Positions 51,573-60,812 of a stretch of 64,000 nucleotides of DNA are shown here, piece by piece (positions within the stretch are counted from its first letter, which is position 1; each line of letters opens with the position of its first letter). The stretch is from contig OZ244721.1 in the NCBI GenBank assembly GCA_965219235.1, positions 930,001-994,000 of the forward strand, in the 5' to 3' direction. Source of the stretch: CBDHCC01 sp965219235. Lineage in GTDB: Bacteria > Pseudomonadota > Alphaproteobacteria > Sphingomonadales > Sphingomonadaceae. The translations under genes were made by a program, and so were the position numbers. The notes under the pieces are model-generated. The model was given only the letters and a program-made list of their open reading frames with translations, searched no databases and was not told the origin of the DNA.

Positions 51573-54233
51573 GTGAACGTGCGTCAGCCTGGTCGATCCG
51601 CCTCCCTTCGCGCCTGCCTGATCGTCGGAACGATCCTGGCGGGCGTTCCGTCCTCCGCCTGGGCGCAGGACGCCGCCGAGCAGCCTGGTCCGACAACGCC
51701 CGCCGCTGCTCCCATCGCGGCCGAGCCCGTCCTGGCGCCGACCATCACCCGGATCGACGTGGTGGGCGCGCAGCGGCTGGAGCCGACCACGGTGCTCTCC
51801 TACACCAAGCTGCGGCCGGGCGACGCCTACACCGACGCGGCCGCGGACGCCGCCATCAAGGACCTGCTGTCCACCGAGCTGTTCGCCGACGTGGCGGTCG
51901 GCTTCGCGGACGGCGTGGTCACCATCCGCGTGCAGGAGAACCCGGTCATCAACCGCATCGTGCTGGAAGGCAACAAGCGGCTGAAGAACGACAAGATCCT
52001 GCCCGAGATCAAGCTCAAGCCGCGCGAGATCTACACCGCGTCCAAGGTGCGCGCCGACACCGCGCGCATCGTCGAACTCTATCGCCGCCAGGGCCGTTTC
52101 GCCGCGACGGTCGATCCCAAGCGCGTCGACCTGGACCAGAACCGCGTCGATGTGATCTTCGAGGTGAACGAGGGACCGAAGTCCAAGGTCCGCCAGATCA
52201 ACATCATCGGCAACCAGGCCTTCTCCGACGGCGAGCTGCGTGGGCAGATGATGACCAAGCAGGCGAGCTTCCTGCGCTTCCTGTCGTCCAACACCACCTA
52301 CGATCCCGACCGGCTCGCCTTCGACCAGCAGAAGCTGCGCCAGTTCTACCTGTCCAAGGGCTATGCCGACTTCCGCGTCGTGTCCGCCGTCGCCGAACTC
52401 GCGCCCGACAAGCAGGATTTCGTCATCACCTTCGTCGTGGACGAGGGCGAGAAGTACAAGTTCGGCGACATCAAGGTCGAGTCCGCGTTGCGCGACTTCC
52501 GTCCCGAAACCGTTCGGAGCCTCGTCCAGATTAAGAAGGGCGAGACCTTCAACTCCCAGAAGGTGGAGGACTCGGTCACCGCGATCCAGGAGGCGGCGGG
52601 ACTGTTCGGCTACGCCTTCGCGCGCGTCGAACCGGATTTCGGCCGCGACCGCGACACGCTGACGATGGACATGACCTTCAACGTCGAGGACGCCCAGCGG
52701 GTCTATGTCGAGCGGGTCGATATCATCGGCAACACGCTGACCGAGGACAAGGTCATCCGGCGCGAGTTCCGGCTGGCGGAGGGGGACGCCTTCAACACCG
52801 TCCTGGTCAAGCGGTCGGCGGCGCGCATCAACTCGCTCGGCTTCTTCCAGGAAGGGCTGGAGATCACGCAGGAGCCGGGTTCGTCGCCCGACCGGATCGT
52901 GCTCCAGGCCAACGTGCAGGAAAAGCCGACGGGCAACCTGACCCTGTCGGCCGGTTATTCCTCGCTGGAGCGGCTGCTGTTCCAGGCGTCGATCGAGCAG
53001 CCCAACTTTCGCGGCAAGGGTCAGCTGCTCCGCCTGGCGGGCAGCTACTCGCGCTACGCCAAGTCGATCGAGCTGGGCTTCACCGAACCCTATCTGTTCG
53101 ATTCCAACCTGCAGCTGGGCGGCCGCATCTTCCGGACCGACTACAACAGCTACAATCCCAACAACCGCTCCGACACAACCTACAGCCAGCTGTCGACCGG
53201 CGCGTCGGTCAGCCTGGGCGTGCCGCTGACGGAGTATTTCTACGCGCTCGGCCGTTACCAGATCTCGCGCGACGACCTGACCCTGGACCGCTCGTCGTTC
53301 TTCACCAACGGTCAGTGCGACCCGCTGCTCGCCGGGCGATATCTGTGCGACGTGATCGGCAACCGCACGACCTCGGCGATCGGCTACACGCTGAACTACA
53401 ACTCGACCGACAACCGACTGCGCCCGACGCGGGGGCTCCAGGCCTCCTTGTCCCAGGACTATGCAGGGCTGGGCGGCAGCGTGAACTACCTGAAGACGCA
53501 GGCGAACGCCGCGCGCTATGTGCCGGTCGGCGGCGGCTTCATCTTCTCCGTGCGGGGGGAGGGCGGCTACATCTTCTCGTTCAAGGGCGATCCCGGGCCG
53601 GGGCGCGACGCGATCCGGCTGAACGACCGCTTCTTCCTGGGCGAGGGCAAGCTGCGCGGCTTCGACATCCGCGGCGTGGGTCCGCGCGTCCAGCGCTTCC
53701 GCGTGGTGACCGACGGCGCGGGCGACATCGTGCGGGACACAAACGGCGATCCCACGCTGCTGGCCGGAAAAAATCAGTTCGTAGACGACGCGCTGGGCGG
53801 CAACGCCTATTATCTGGCGCGCGCCGAGCTGGAAATCCCGCTGCCCAGCGGCGCGCGCGAGCTGGGCCTGCGGCCGTCGATCTTCGTCGATGCCGGCTCC
53901 CTCTTCTCGCTCACGCGGCCGCTGCTCACCACCCTTCTCACCGACCAGCAGCGGGCGGTCCTCGATGCCAACGGCAACCTGCAGTACATCACGGCGGCGG
54001 GCGCGATCACCACCGACCCCACGACCGACGGGGTCGCCAACCGGCTGTTCCGCCGCGATCCTTTCGTCGAACGCTATTTCGGCGACAGCGCCAAGCCGCG
54101 CGTGTCCGTCGGCATCGGCGTCAACTGGAACTCGCCCTTCGGCCCGCTGCGGCTCGACCTCGCCAAGGCGATCGTCACCCAGCGCGGGGACGACACCAAG
54201 CTCTTCACCTTCAACGTAGGAACCGCATTCTGA
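51573..54233 (+). CDS. bamA: Outer membrane protein assembly factor BamA
   Basis: 886 aa from GTG 51573, AAAGGA 8 bases upstream. Signal peptide cleaved near SSAWAQD, a linker, five POTRA domains (for example ITRIDVVGAQRLEPTTVLSYTKLRPGD; VRQINIIGNQAFSDGELR; VYVERVDIIGNTLTEDKVIRREF), then a 16-strand barrel ending ...TKLFTFNVGTAF with terminal Phe. It inserts beta-barrel proteins in the outer membrane. Its stop overlaps the skp start (TGATG). Confidence 0.97.
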   Translation: MNVRQPGRSASLRACLIVGTILAGVPSSAWAQDAAEQPGPTTPAAAPIAAEPVLAPTITRIDVVGAQRLEPTTVLSYTKLRPGDAYTDAAADAAIKDLLSTELFADVAVGFADGVVTIRVQENPVINRIVLEGNKRLKNDKILPEIKLKPREIYTASKVRADTARIVELYRRQGRFAATVDPKRVDLDQNRVDVIFEVNEGPKSKVRQINIIGNQAFSDGELRGQMMTKQASFLRFLSSNTTYDPDRLAFDQQKLRQFYLSKGYADFRVVSAVAELAPDKQDFVITFVVDEGEKYKFGDIKVESALRDFRPETVRSLVQIKKGETFNSQKVEDSVTAIQEAAGLFGYAFARVEPDFGRDRDTLTMDMTFNVEDAQRVYVERVDIIGNTLTEDKVIRREFRLAEGDAFNTVLVKRSAARINSLGFFQEGLEITQEPGSSPDRIVLQANVQEKPTGNLTLSAGYSSLERLLFQASIEQPNFRGKGQLLRLAGSYSRYAKSIELGFTEPYLFDSNLQLGGRIFRTDYNSYNPNNRSDTTYSQLSTGASVSLGVPLTEYFYALGRYQISRDDLTLDRSSFFTNGQCDPLLAGRYLCDVIGNRTTSAIGYTLNYNSTDNRLRPTRGLQASLSQDYAGLGGSVNYLKTQANAARYVPVGGGFIFSVRGEGGYIFSFKGDPGPGRDAIRLNDRFFLGEGKLRGFDIRGVGPRVQRFRVVTDGAGDIVRDTNGDPTLLAGKNQFVDDALGGNAYYLARAELEIPLPSGARELGLRPSIFVDAGSLFSLTRPLLTTLLTDQQRAVLDANGNLQYITAAGAITTDPTTDGVANRLFRRDPFVERYFGDSAKPRVSVGIGVNWNSPFGPLRLDLAKAIVTQRGDDTKLFTFNVGTAF

Positions 54234-54886
54234 TGATCAAACGAACCGCCATCGCGCTCGCCGCCGCCATTCCCGTCGCCACCGGCCTGGTGGTCGCCGC
54301 CCCGGCGGTCGCCCAGTCGCGCAACCCGGGGGCGACCGTCGATCTGGAGAAGGTCGTGCAGGGCTCGACCGCCTACACGGCCGCCATAAACCAGATTAAC
54401 ACGACCTACGCGGCCAACATCCAGCAGCTGCAGCAGCTCCAGACGAGCACCAACACCCAGCTCCAGCCGATCGTGACCCAGGCGCGCGCCGAGCAGGCGA
54501 AGCCCACGCCCAACCAGTCGCAGCTCCAGACCCTTCAGGCCCAGGCCAACCAGATCCAGGCCCAGGCCCAGGCCCGCGCGCAGCAGCTCAACCAGCCGAT
54601 CGAGATCGCGCGCGCCTATGTCGGCGACCAGATCAGCCAGGCGATCCAGCCGGCGGTCGCCACCGTGGCGCGCAACCGCAAGCTGGGCATGGTCGTCAGC
54701 CGCGAGGCGGTGCTGTTCGCCGACCCGGCGAGCGACGTCACCAACGACGTGATCGCCGAGCTCAATCGCGCGCTCCCCCAGGTCGGCATCACGCCGCCCG
54801 CCGAGTGGCTGCAGCAGCGCGGCGTCCAGACCGGCGCTCCGGCCGCCCCCGCGCCCGCTCCGACCCCACAGCCCCAGGGCCGCTGA
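54233..54886 (+). CDS. OmpH/Skp family periplasmic chaperone
   Basis: 217 aa. Signal peptide MIKRTAIALAAAIPVATGLVVAAPAVAQ, then a Gln-rich coiled coil (INTTYAANIQQLQQLQTSTNTQLQ ... QANQIQAQAQARAQQLNQP) and the conserved GMVVSREAVLFADPASDVT. Skp holds unfolded outer membrane proteins for BamA, encoded just upstream. The Pro/Ala-rich tail and very high Gln content are typical of sphingomonads (from memory). Confidence 0.9.
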   Translation: MIKRTAIALAAAIPVATGLVVAAPAVAQSRNPGATVDLEKVVQGSTAYTAAINQINTTYAANIQQLQQLQTSTNTQLQPIVTQARAEQAKPTPNQSQLQTLQAQANQIQAQAQARAQQLNQPIEIARAYVGDQISQAIQPAVATVARNRKLGMVVSREAVLFADPASDVTNDVIAELNRALPQVGITPPAEWLQQRGVQTGAPAAPAPAPTPQPQGR

Positions 54887-54891
54887 CCCTC

Positions 54892-55350
54892 GTGAGCGAC
54901 GGGGGAGCGATGGACATCGGCGGCATCCTGCGGCTGCTGCCCCATCGCTTCCCCATGCTGCTCGTCGACCGGGTGGTGTCGCTCGACCCGGACGAGCGCA
55001 TTCACGCGATCAAGGCGGTGAGCGGGAACGAGCCGTTCTTCGCGGGCCACTTTCCCGGCCGGCCGATCATGCCCGGCGTGCTGATCGTCGAGGCGCTGGC
55101 GCAGGCCGCCGGCGTGCTGGCGATCGAGAGCATGGGCCTCGCCGACACGGGCAAGCTCGTCTATTTCATGGCGATCGAGAACGCGAAGTTCCGCCGTCCC
55201 GTCGAGCCCGGCCACCTGCTCGACCTGCATGTCGAGATCGTGCAGGCCAAGCGGACGGTGTGCCGCTTCACCGGCCGCGCAGAGGTCGCGGGCGCGCTGG
55301 CGGCGGAGGCGGGCTTCACCGCCATGATCGCCGACGCGCCCACCGCCTGA
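54892..55350 (+). CDS. fabZ: 3-hydroxyacyl-ACP dehydratase FabZ
   Basis: 152 aa from GTG 54892 (VSDGGAMDIGG); the ATG at 54910 is an alternative giving 146 aa. Hot-dog fold with LLPHRFPMLLVDRVVSL, the catalytic His in FFAGHFPGRPIMPGVLIVEALAQ (His and Glu), and NAKFRRPVEPGHLL. It dehydrates 3-hydroxyacyl-ACP in fatty acid elongation. In most Gram-negatives lpxD precedes and lpxA follows; neither is present here. Confidence 0.95.
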   Translation: MSDGGAMDIGGILRLLPHRFPMLLVDRVVSLDPDERIHAIKAVSGNEPFFAGHFPGRPIMPGVLIVEALAQAAGVLAIESMGLADTGKLVYFMAIENAKFRRPVEPGHLLDLHVEIVQAKRTVCRFTGRAEVAGALAAEAGFTAMIADAPTA

Positions 55351-55434
55351 CATTTGCGTGCGGGGCGGCGGTCCCCTAGAGGCGTCGTGGACCGCCGCTG
55401 GTCGGCATCAGCGGCCACTTGCCGAGGACCCGCC

Positions 55435-55662
55435 ATGAAGACCGACATCCACCCCGACTACCACACCATCACCGTGCAGTTGACCGACGGCTCGACCTAC
55501 CAGACGCGCTCCACCTGGGGGTCGGAAGGCGACACGCTGACGCTCGACATCGACCCCTCGGCCCATCCCGCCTGGACCGGCGGCACCGGCAAGCTGATGG
55601 ACCAGGGCGGCCAGGTGGCCCGCTTCAACAAGCGCTTCGGCGGACTCAGCCTGAAGCGCTGA
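55435..55662 (+). CDS. rpmE: 50S ribosomal protein L31
   Basis: 75 aa, MKTDIHPDYHTITVQLTDGSTYQTRSTWGSEGDTLTLDIDPSAHPAWTGG. It lacks the zinc-binding cysteines of the C+ form, as usual for alphaproteobacterial L31. The promoter region at 55351-55434 shows no clear boxes. Confidence 0.96.
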   Translation: MKTDIHPDYHTITVQLTDGSTYQTRSTWGSEGDTLTLDIDPSAHPAWTGGTGKLMDQGGQVARFNKRFGGLSLKR

Positions 55663-55718
55663 GCGCCCGCGGCGTGGTCCGCCCGCCCGCCGACCCCGGC
55701 CCGCCCGCCCGCGCGCTC

Positions 55719-56897
55719 ATGACCCTCGACGAGGCGCGGGAGCGGGTGATCGCCCCGCTGACGCCCACGGCCGAGGAGGTCGTGCCGCTGGGCGATGCGG
55801 TGGGCCGCGTGCTCGCCCGCGCCGTCGTCGCGGCGCACGACCAGCCGCCCTTCGCCGCCTCCGCCATGGACGGCTGGGCCGTGCGCCACGCCGATCTCGG
55901 CGAGCCGCTGGCGATGGTCGGCGAAGCGGCGGCCGGCCATCCCTTCGCACACGCGCTGCGACCGGGGGAGGCGGTGCGGATCGGCACGGGTGCGATGGTG
56001 CCGGACGGCGCCGACCACGTGCTGATCCAGGAGGAGGCGGAGCGTCAGGGCGATCATGTTCGCGCCACCCGACCTCAGGACCGCCCCCGCAATATTCGGC
56101 GGCCGGGCCGCGACTTCGCCGCCGGAGCCGAGGTCCTCGCCGCCGCCATGCGCATCGAGCCGCGCCATGTCGGTCTGCTCGCTGCCGCCGGTGCGGACAG
56201 GGTGACGGTGCGCCGCCGCCCGCGCGTCGTGGTGATCACCAGCGGCGACGAGCTGCGCGATCCCGGCGACCCGCTCGGTCCGGCGCAGATCGTGGACAGC
56301 GCGAGCCGGGGCCTGCCAGCGCTGATCGACGGCTGGGGAGGAGAGGGCGCATGGCGCGGCCGCGCCCGCGACGACCTCGCGGCGTCCGTGGCGCTGTGGC
56401 GGGAGGGCGCGGACTGCGACGTGGTGGTGACGGTCGGCGGCGCATCGGTCGGCGATCGCGACCTGCTGCGCGCGTCGCTCGCGCGGGCGGGCGGGCGGGT
56501 GGACTGGTCCGGAGTGGCGATCCGGCCGGGCAAGCCCGGCTGGGGCGGTGCCATCGGCGGCGTGCCGGTGCTGGGCCTGCCCGGCAATCCCGCCGCCGCA
56601 GTCGTCACCGCCCGGCTCCTGCTGTGCCCGGCGATCCGGCGCCTGCTGGGGCAGGGGAGCGTGGACGAACCGCTCGTCGGTCGTCTGGCGGCGGCGCTGC
56701 CCGCGAATGGCTGGCGTGAGGCGCACGAGCGCGCACGCCGCTGGATCGACGCGGAAGGCCTGGTTCGGCTGGAGCCGATCCGCGACGCCGACAGCAGCCT
56801 CTTGTCACCCCTTGCCACCGCGGACGCGCTGATCGAGCGCGCGGCCGGGGCCGAGGCGCTGGGCGAGGGCGGGTTGGTACGGTATCGCATGGTTTGA
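55719..56897 (+). CDS. moeA: Molybdopterin molybdenumtransferase
   Basis: 392 aa from MTLDEARERVIAPL; GTG 55674 would extend it by 15 residues. Family features are PPFAASAMDGWAVRHADL, IGTGAMVPDGADHVLIQEE, NIRRPGRDFAAGAEVL, VVITSGDEL, the VVTVGGASVGDRDLL MoCF motif and PVLGLPGNPAAAVV. It inserts molybdenum into adenylated molybdopterin. No other cofactor gene is near. Confidence 0.92.
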   Translation: MTLDEARERVIAPLTPTAEEVVPLGDAVGRVLARAVVAAHDQPPFAASAMDGWAVRHADLGEPLAMVGEAAAGHPFAHALRPGEAVRIGTGAMVPDGADHVLIQEEAERQGDHVRATRPQDRPRNIRRPGRDFAAGAEVLAAAMRIEPRHVGLLAAAGADRVTVRRRPRVVVITSGDELRDPGDPLGPAQIVDSASRGLPALIDGWGGEGAWRGRARDDLAASVALWREGADCDVVVTVGGASVGDRDLLRASLARAGGRVDWSGVAIRPGKPGWGGAIGGVPVLGLPGNPAAAVVTARLLLCPAIRRLLGQGSVDEPLVGRLAAALPANGWREAHERARRWIDAEGLVRLEPIRDADSSLLSPLATADALIERAAGAEALGEGGLVRYRMV

Positions 56898-56907
56898 CCC
56901 TTGCGGG

Positions 56908-57609
56908 TCAATGCGCGTCGCGGCGGGCGCTCCGGCAGTCGTGACGGATCGGACAGCGGTAGCACTCGCCACGCTCATGACGACAGATCGTCTGGCCCAG
57001 CCGCTTCAGCAGACTGTGAAGCTGCATGAAATGCGCGGCCGCCCAGCCGCCGGGGGCGGCCGTCATCACCGCCTCGTAAGCCCCGCGCGTGTCGCAGTGG
57101 GGATCCACGAAGCCGAAGCGCCGCAGCACGCGCAGTATATGCGTGTCGATCACGAACGCGCGACGTCGAAGGGTGCTGAAGTTCAAGGTCGAGGCCGCCA
57201 CCTTGCGGCCCACGCCCGGCAGTCGCTCCAGCCAGCCGAGCGCGTCCTCCACCGGGAGGCCGCCGAGAAAACCCAGATCGAAGTCCGGGCGCTCGGCCCG
57301 GATGAGTCGCAGGGTTTGGAGCAGCCGGCGCGACTTGACGTCCGCGAACGTCACCGGCTCGATCACGCGTTCGACCTCCCCGGCGCTCGCGGCGACCAGC
57401 ATCGCCCAATCGGGGTAGGCGCCGGTCAGTCGCTCGAACGCCGGCAGCGACACCTCGTCCCGTGTCCGGCCGCCCAGGAACGACTTCACCAGCTGCGCGG
57501 TTGGCGCCCTCAGCGGCGGGATCGGCGGGCACCCTCCGAAGTGATCGGCGAGCCTGTCGCGCACCCGCGCGAGGTCGGCGGCGGCCCCGAAGGAGAACCC
57601 GAGTTGCAT
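56908..57609 (-). CDS. Endonuclease III-like DNA glycosylase with [4Fe-4S] cluster
   Basis: 233 aa from MQLGFSFGAAADLARV; the frame is open upstream through the tRNA region but without support. The HhH-GPD motif is LPGVGRKVAASTLNF with the lyase Lys, followed by FVIDTHILRVLRRFGF with the catalytic Asp. The C-terminus has cysteines spaced C-x6-C-x2-C-x5-C (CRHERGECYRCPIRHDC), the endonuclease III cluster loop. It should remove damaged bases. It is a sequence-divergent paralogue rather than clear Nth, so substrate is unsure. Confidence 0.88.
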   Translation of the reverse strand: MQLGFSFGAAADLARVRDRLADHFGGCPPIPPLRAPTAQLVKSFLGGRTRDEVSLPAFERLTGAYPDWAMLVAASAGEVERVIEPVTFADVKSRRLLQTLRLIRAERPDFDLGFLGGLPVEDALGWLERLPGVGRKVAASTLNFSTLRRRAFVIDTHILRVLRRFGFVDPHCDTRGAYEAVMTAAPGGWAAAHFMQLHSLLKRLGQTICRHERGECYRCPIRHDCRSARRDAH

Positions 57610-57723
57610 GGGAGCACGGTAGAACACAAAGGGAACATTGCAAGCGGCTCGCTGCACGGTCAAAGGTGAGGAGGAGGGTCGAGGGACCGCCGTCCTGAAC
57701 GCTGATCGGTGGTCGGCATCCGG

Positions 57724-57810
57724 CGGGCAGGGTGGGATTCGAACCCACGGTGGGCGCGAACCCACGGCGGTTTTCAAGACCGCTGCCTTAAACCACTCGG
57801 CCACCTGCCC
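57724..57810 (-). tRNA. tRNA-Ser (TGA)
   Basis: 87 nt on the minus strand, long variable arm. Acceptor GGGCAGG pairs with CCTGCCC, the anticodon arm is GCGGT-CTTGAAA-ACCGC with TGA (57774-57776), and the T arm is GTGGG-TTCGAAT-CCCAC. The 3' CCA is not encoded (CCG follows the discriminator). Confidence 0.95.
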
Positions 57811-57889
57811 GTGGGGCGATGTCGTAGCGCAGCCGGGCGCCTCTGGCCAAGGGTTCACGCCCGCTCCCTGCTGTGGCACATGAGCGCAT

Positions 57890-58948
57890 ATGATCCGCCT
57901 CAGCTCTCGTCTCCTCAGCGCGCTGTGCGCCACCGCCACCGTCGCCCTGCTGATCGGTGGCAGCGCGCTCACCGTCTATCCCGCCGCTCCGGCCGCCGCG
58001 CAGAGCGACGCCGGCCTGCAGAGCTGGCTCGCCACCATCCGGCCGCAGGCGCTGGCCGCGGGCGTGACGCCGCGCACGTTCGACACGGTGGCGCCGTCGC
58101 TCGTCTACTCTCCCAAGACCGTGTCCTACGACTATGCCGAGCCCGGCAATCCGAACGCGCCGATCCCCGCGTTCGAACCCTATCGCGCCCGCCATGTCGA
58201 TGCGGCGCGGATCGCCGGGGGCCGCGCCAAATACCGCCAGCTGCGCCCGCTCCTCGCCCGCATCGAGCGCGAGACCGGGGTGCCGGAGGAGATCATGGTC
58301 GCGATCTTCGGCCATGAGACCAACTACGGCAGCTACACGGGCGACTTCGATCTGCTCAACTCGCTCGCCAGCCTGGCCTATGCCGGGCGGCGGCCGGAGC
58401 TGTTCACGGGCGAGTTCTTCGCCGCCTTGAAGATGCTCGACCAGGGTGTGCCGCGCGACCGGCTGAAGGGCAGCTGGGCGGGGGCGACCGGCTATCCGCA
58501 GTTCCTGCCGTCGGTGTGGCTCACCACCGCGGTGGACGGGGACGGGGACGGCGACCGCAACATCTGGAACGACGACGTCGACGCGCTCGCGTCCATCGCC
58601 AACTACTTCGTGCTGGCCGGGTGGAAGCCCAACGTGAAGTGGGGCGTCGCGGCCTTCGTGCCGCCGACCCTCGACCGCGCGGCCCTGAACAACCGCACCC
58701 CCAGCCCACGTTGCCCGCGCGTCCACGAGCGGCAGAGCCGCTGGCTGACCGTCGCCGAGTGGAAAGCCCTGGGCGTGGTCCCGGCCCCCGGCTTCTCCGA
58801 CGCGGAGCTCGTCACGATGATCGAGCCGGACGGGCCGGGGGGCACCGCCTATCTGCTCTCCTCGAACTACCGCGCCATCCTGGATTACAACTGCTCCACC
58901 TTCTACGCGCTGTCGGTCGGCCTGCTCGCCGATGAAATGGCGCGCTGA
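57890..58948 (+). CDS. Lytic murein transglycosylase (MltB family)
   Basis: 352 aa. Signal peptide cleaved near APAAAQS. SltB-type domain: LARIERETGVPEEIMVAIFGHETNYGSYTGDFDLLNSLASLAY with the catalytic Glu in HETNYG, then GSWAGATGYPQFLPSVW and DGDGDGDRNIWND. It cleaves peptidoglycan with formation of 1,6-anhydroMurNAc. No lipobox, so probably soluble periplasmic. rlpA overlaps its 3' end by 17 bp, linking two enzymes or factors of septal or side-wall peptidoglycan turnover. Confidence 0.92.
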   Translation: MIRLSSRLLSALCATATVALLIGGSALTVYPAAPAAAQSDAGLQSWLATIRPQALAAGVTPRTFDTVAPSLVYSPKTVSYDYAEPGNPNAPIPAFEPYRARHVDAARIAGGRAKYRQLRPLLARIERETGVPEEIMVAIFGHETNYGSYTGDFDLLNSLASLAYAGRRPELFTGEFFAALKMLDQGVPRDRLKGSWAGATGYPQFLPSVWLTTAVDGDGDGDRNIWNDDVDALASIANYFVLAGWKPNVKWGVAAFVPPTLDRAALNNRTPSPRCPRVHERQSRWLTVAEWKALGVVPAPGFSDAELVTMIEPDGPGGTAYLLSSNYRAILDYNCSTFYALSVGLLADEMAR

Positions 58949-59600
58949 GGCGCTGCTCCTGCCGCTGGCGCTGGGTGCCTGTGGCGGTGAGCCGGGCGGG
59001 CGCCACCTGATGAGCGGGACCTCCGCGACCCTGTCGCCGGTCAGCGATGCCGTGGTGCGGATCGGGCCGCCCTACACCGTGGGCGGCCGCACCTACGTGC
59101 CCGCCGACGTGCCCGGGCTGACGCAGGAGGGGCTGGCAAGCTGGTACGGGCCGGAGCTGGAGGGACGACCCACCGCCAGCGGCGAACCGTTCCGTTCCGA
59201 CTGGATGACGGCGGCGCACCCGACGCTGCCGCTGCCATCCTATGTCAGCGTCACCGATCTGGAGACCGGGCGGAGCGTGCTCGTCCGGGTGAACGATCGC
59301 GGCCCGTTCGTGGAGGGGCGGGTGATCGACCTGTCGCGCGGCGCGGCGCGGCGCCTTGGGCTCACCGGCCGCCACGCCGCGCGCGTGCGGCTGGAGCGCG
59401 TGGAGCCGAGCGAGGCCGACCGCCGCCGCCTGCGCAGCGGCCGGCGGGCGCTCGCCGATTCAGAGACGCCGAGCACGTTGCGCGAATGGCCTCCGACCGT
59501 TTCTGGTGTTCAGTCGGTCCGCCCTGACGCCGTCACGGCGGCACTGGCACCGCTGCGGGCGGCTGGCTATGACGGCGCGACGCCGGCGGTCGCCCCCTGA
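58932..59600 (+). CDS. rlpA: RlpA family septal ring lytic lipoprotein
   Basis: 222 aa. Lipoprotein signal LLLPLALGAC (Cys at 17). The double-psi beta-barrel domain reads GLASWYGPELEGRPTASGEPF, AAHPTLPLPSYVSVTDLETGRSVLVRVNDRGPF and RVIDLSRGAARRLGL, with conserved Asp in NDRGPF. RlpA proteins bind or cleave glycan strands lacking stem peptides. No C-terminal SPOR domain is recognised; the tail is short. Confidence 0.9.
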   Translation: MKWRAEALLLPLALGACGGEPGGRHLMSGTSATLSPVSDAVVRIGPPYTVGGRTYVPADVPGLTQEGLASWYGPELEGRPTASGEPFRSDWMTAAHPTLPLPSYVSVTDLETGRSVLVRVNDRGPFVEGRVIDLSRGAARRLGLTGRHAARVRLERVEPSEADRRRLRSGRRALADSETPSTLREWPPTVSGVQSVRPDAVTAALAPLRAAGYDGATPAVAP

Positions 59601-59638
59601 TCCGCCGGCCCCGCAGCACCGGAGGATCCCGCCCCACC

Positions 59639-60811
59639 ATGTTTTCGACCGTCCGCCCCGCACTGCCGCTCGCCGCGCTCGCCCTGCTGTCGCTGCCCGC
59701 ATCCGCCGCCGCGCCGCCCTTCGCCACGCCCGCCCCGGTGGCGTACATGATCGACGTGTCGTCGGGCGCGGTGCTCTACGCCAAGGACGCGGATCGTCGG
59801 ATGCCGCCGGCGTCGATGGCGAAAATGATGACGGTGCTGGTCGCCTTCGACCAGCTCAAGTCCGGCAAGCTGAAGCTGGACGAGATGGTGACCGTGCGGC
59901 CCGAGACGTGGAAGCAGTGGCACGGCCCGGCCGCGGGCTCCACCATGTTCCTGTCGCCCGGCCAGCAGGTCTCGGTCCAGAACCTGCTGCACGGCATCGT
60001 CACCCTGTCGGGCAACGACGCCTGCGTCGTGCTGGCGGAAAAGATCGCCGGCACGGAGGAGGCGTTCGCGGCGCTGATGAACCAGAAGGCCGCCGCGCTC
60101 GGGATCGCCGACTCGCATTTCGGCAACTCGAACGGCTGGCCGGACGAGGGGGTCAGCTACGTGACGGCGCACGACCTCGCGACCGTCGCCAAGGCGACGA
60201 TCGACGAGCATCCGAAGCTCTATGACGACTTCTACGGTCAGCCCGCCTTCACCTGGGGGCAGACGATGGGCGGCGCGCCGATCACCCAGGCGAACCGCAA
60301 CCCCATCCTCGGCAAGGTGGCGGGGGCCGACGGGCTGAAGACCGGGCACACGGAAGAGGCGGGCTACGGATTCACCGGCTCCGCCGAGCAGAAGGGGCGG
60401 CGGTTGGTGATGGTCGTCGCCGGTCTGGACAGCTTCAACAACCGCATCAAGGAGTCGGTCCGGTTCATGGACTGGGGCTTCAACGCCTGGGAGGCGCGGC
60501 CCCTGGCGAAGCCCGGGACGGTGATCGGCGAGGCCAAGGTCCAGGGTGGGGGCGAGGACCTCGTGCCGCTCGTCGCTCACGGTTCCGTGGGCGTGACCCG
60601 GCCCAAGGGGACGAACGGCGCCGTGCGCACCGTCATCCGCTATCAGGGGCCGATCCGCGCGCCGATCGCCAAGGACGCCCACGTCGCCGACCTGGTGGTC
60701 GCCACGCCGGACCTGCCGCCGCAGGTGACCCCGCTCTATGCGGGAGAGGAGGTGGCGGGCGCCGGCTTTTTCCGTCGCGCCTGGCTGGGCCTGACGGGGC
60801 TGTTCGGCTGA
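59639..60811 (+). CDS. D-alanyl-D-alanine carboxypeptidase (PBP5/6 type)
   Basis: 390 aa with signal peptide (LPASAAAPP). Active-site set: S59-M-A-K62, S124-G-N126 and K234-T-G236. A C-terminal PBP5 domain (PLAKPGTVIGEAKVQGGGEDLVPL...) and an amphipathic end (FFRRAWLGLTGLFG) anchor it to the membrane. It trims the terminal D-Ala of muropeptide stems. Followed after 1 bp by tmk. Confidence 0.93.
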   Translation: MFSTVRPALPLAALALLSLPASAAAPPFATPAPVAYMIDVSSGAVLYAKDADRRMPPASMAKMMTVLVAFDQLKSGKLKLDEMVTVRPETWKQWHGPAAGSTMFLSPGQQVSVQNLLHGIVTLSGNDACVVLAEKIAGTEEAFAALMNQKAAALGIADSHFGNSNGWPDEGVSYVTAHDLATVAKATIDEHPKLYDDFYGQPAFTWGQTMGGAPITQANRNPILGKVAGADGLKTGHTEEAGYGFTGSAEQKGRRLVMVVAGLDSFNNRIKESVRFMDWGFNAWEARPLAKPGTVIGEAKVQGGGEDLVPLVAHGSVGVTRPKGTNGAVRTVIRYQGPIRAPIAKDAHVADLVVATPDLPPQVTPLYAGEEVAGAGFFRRAWLGLTGLFG

Positions 60812-60812
60812 G

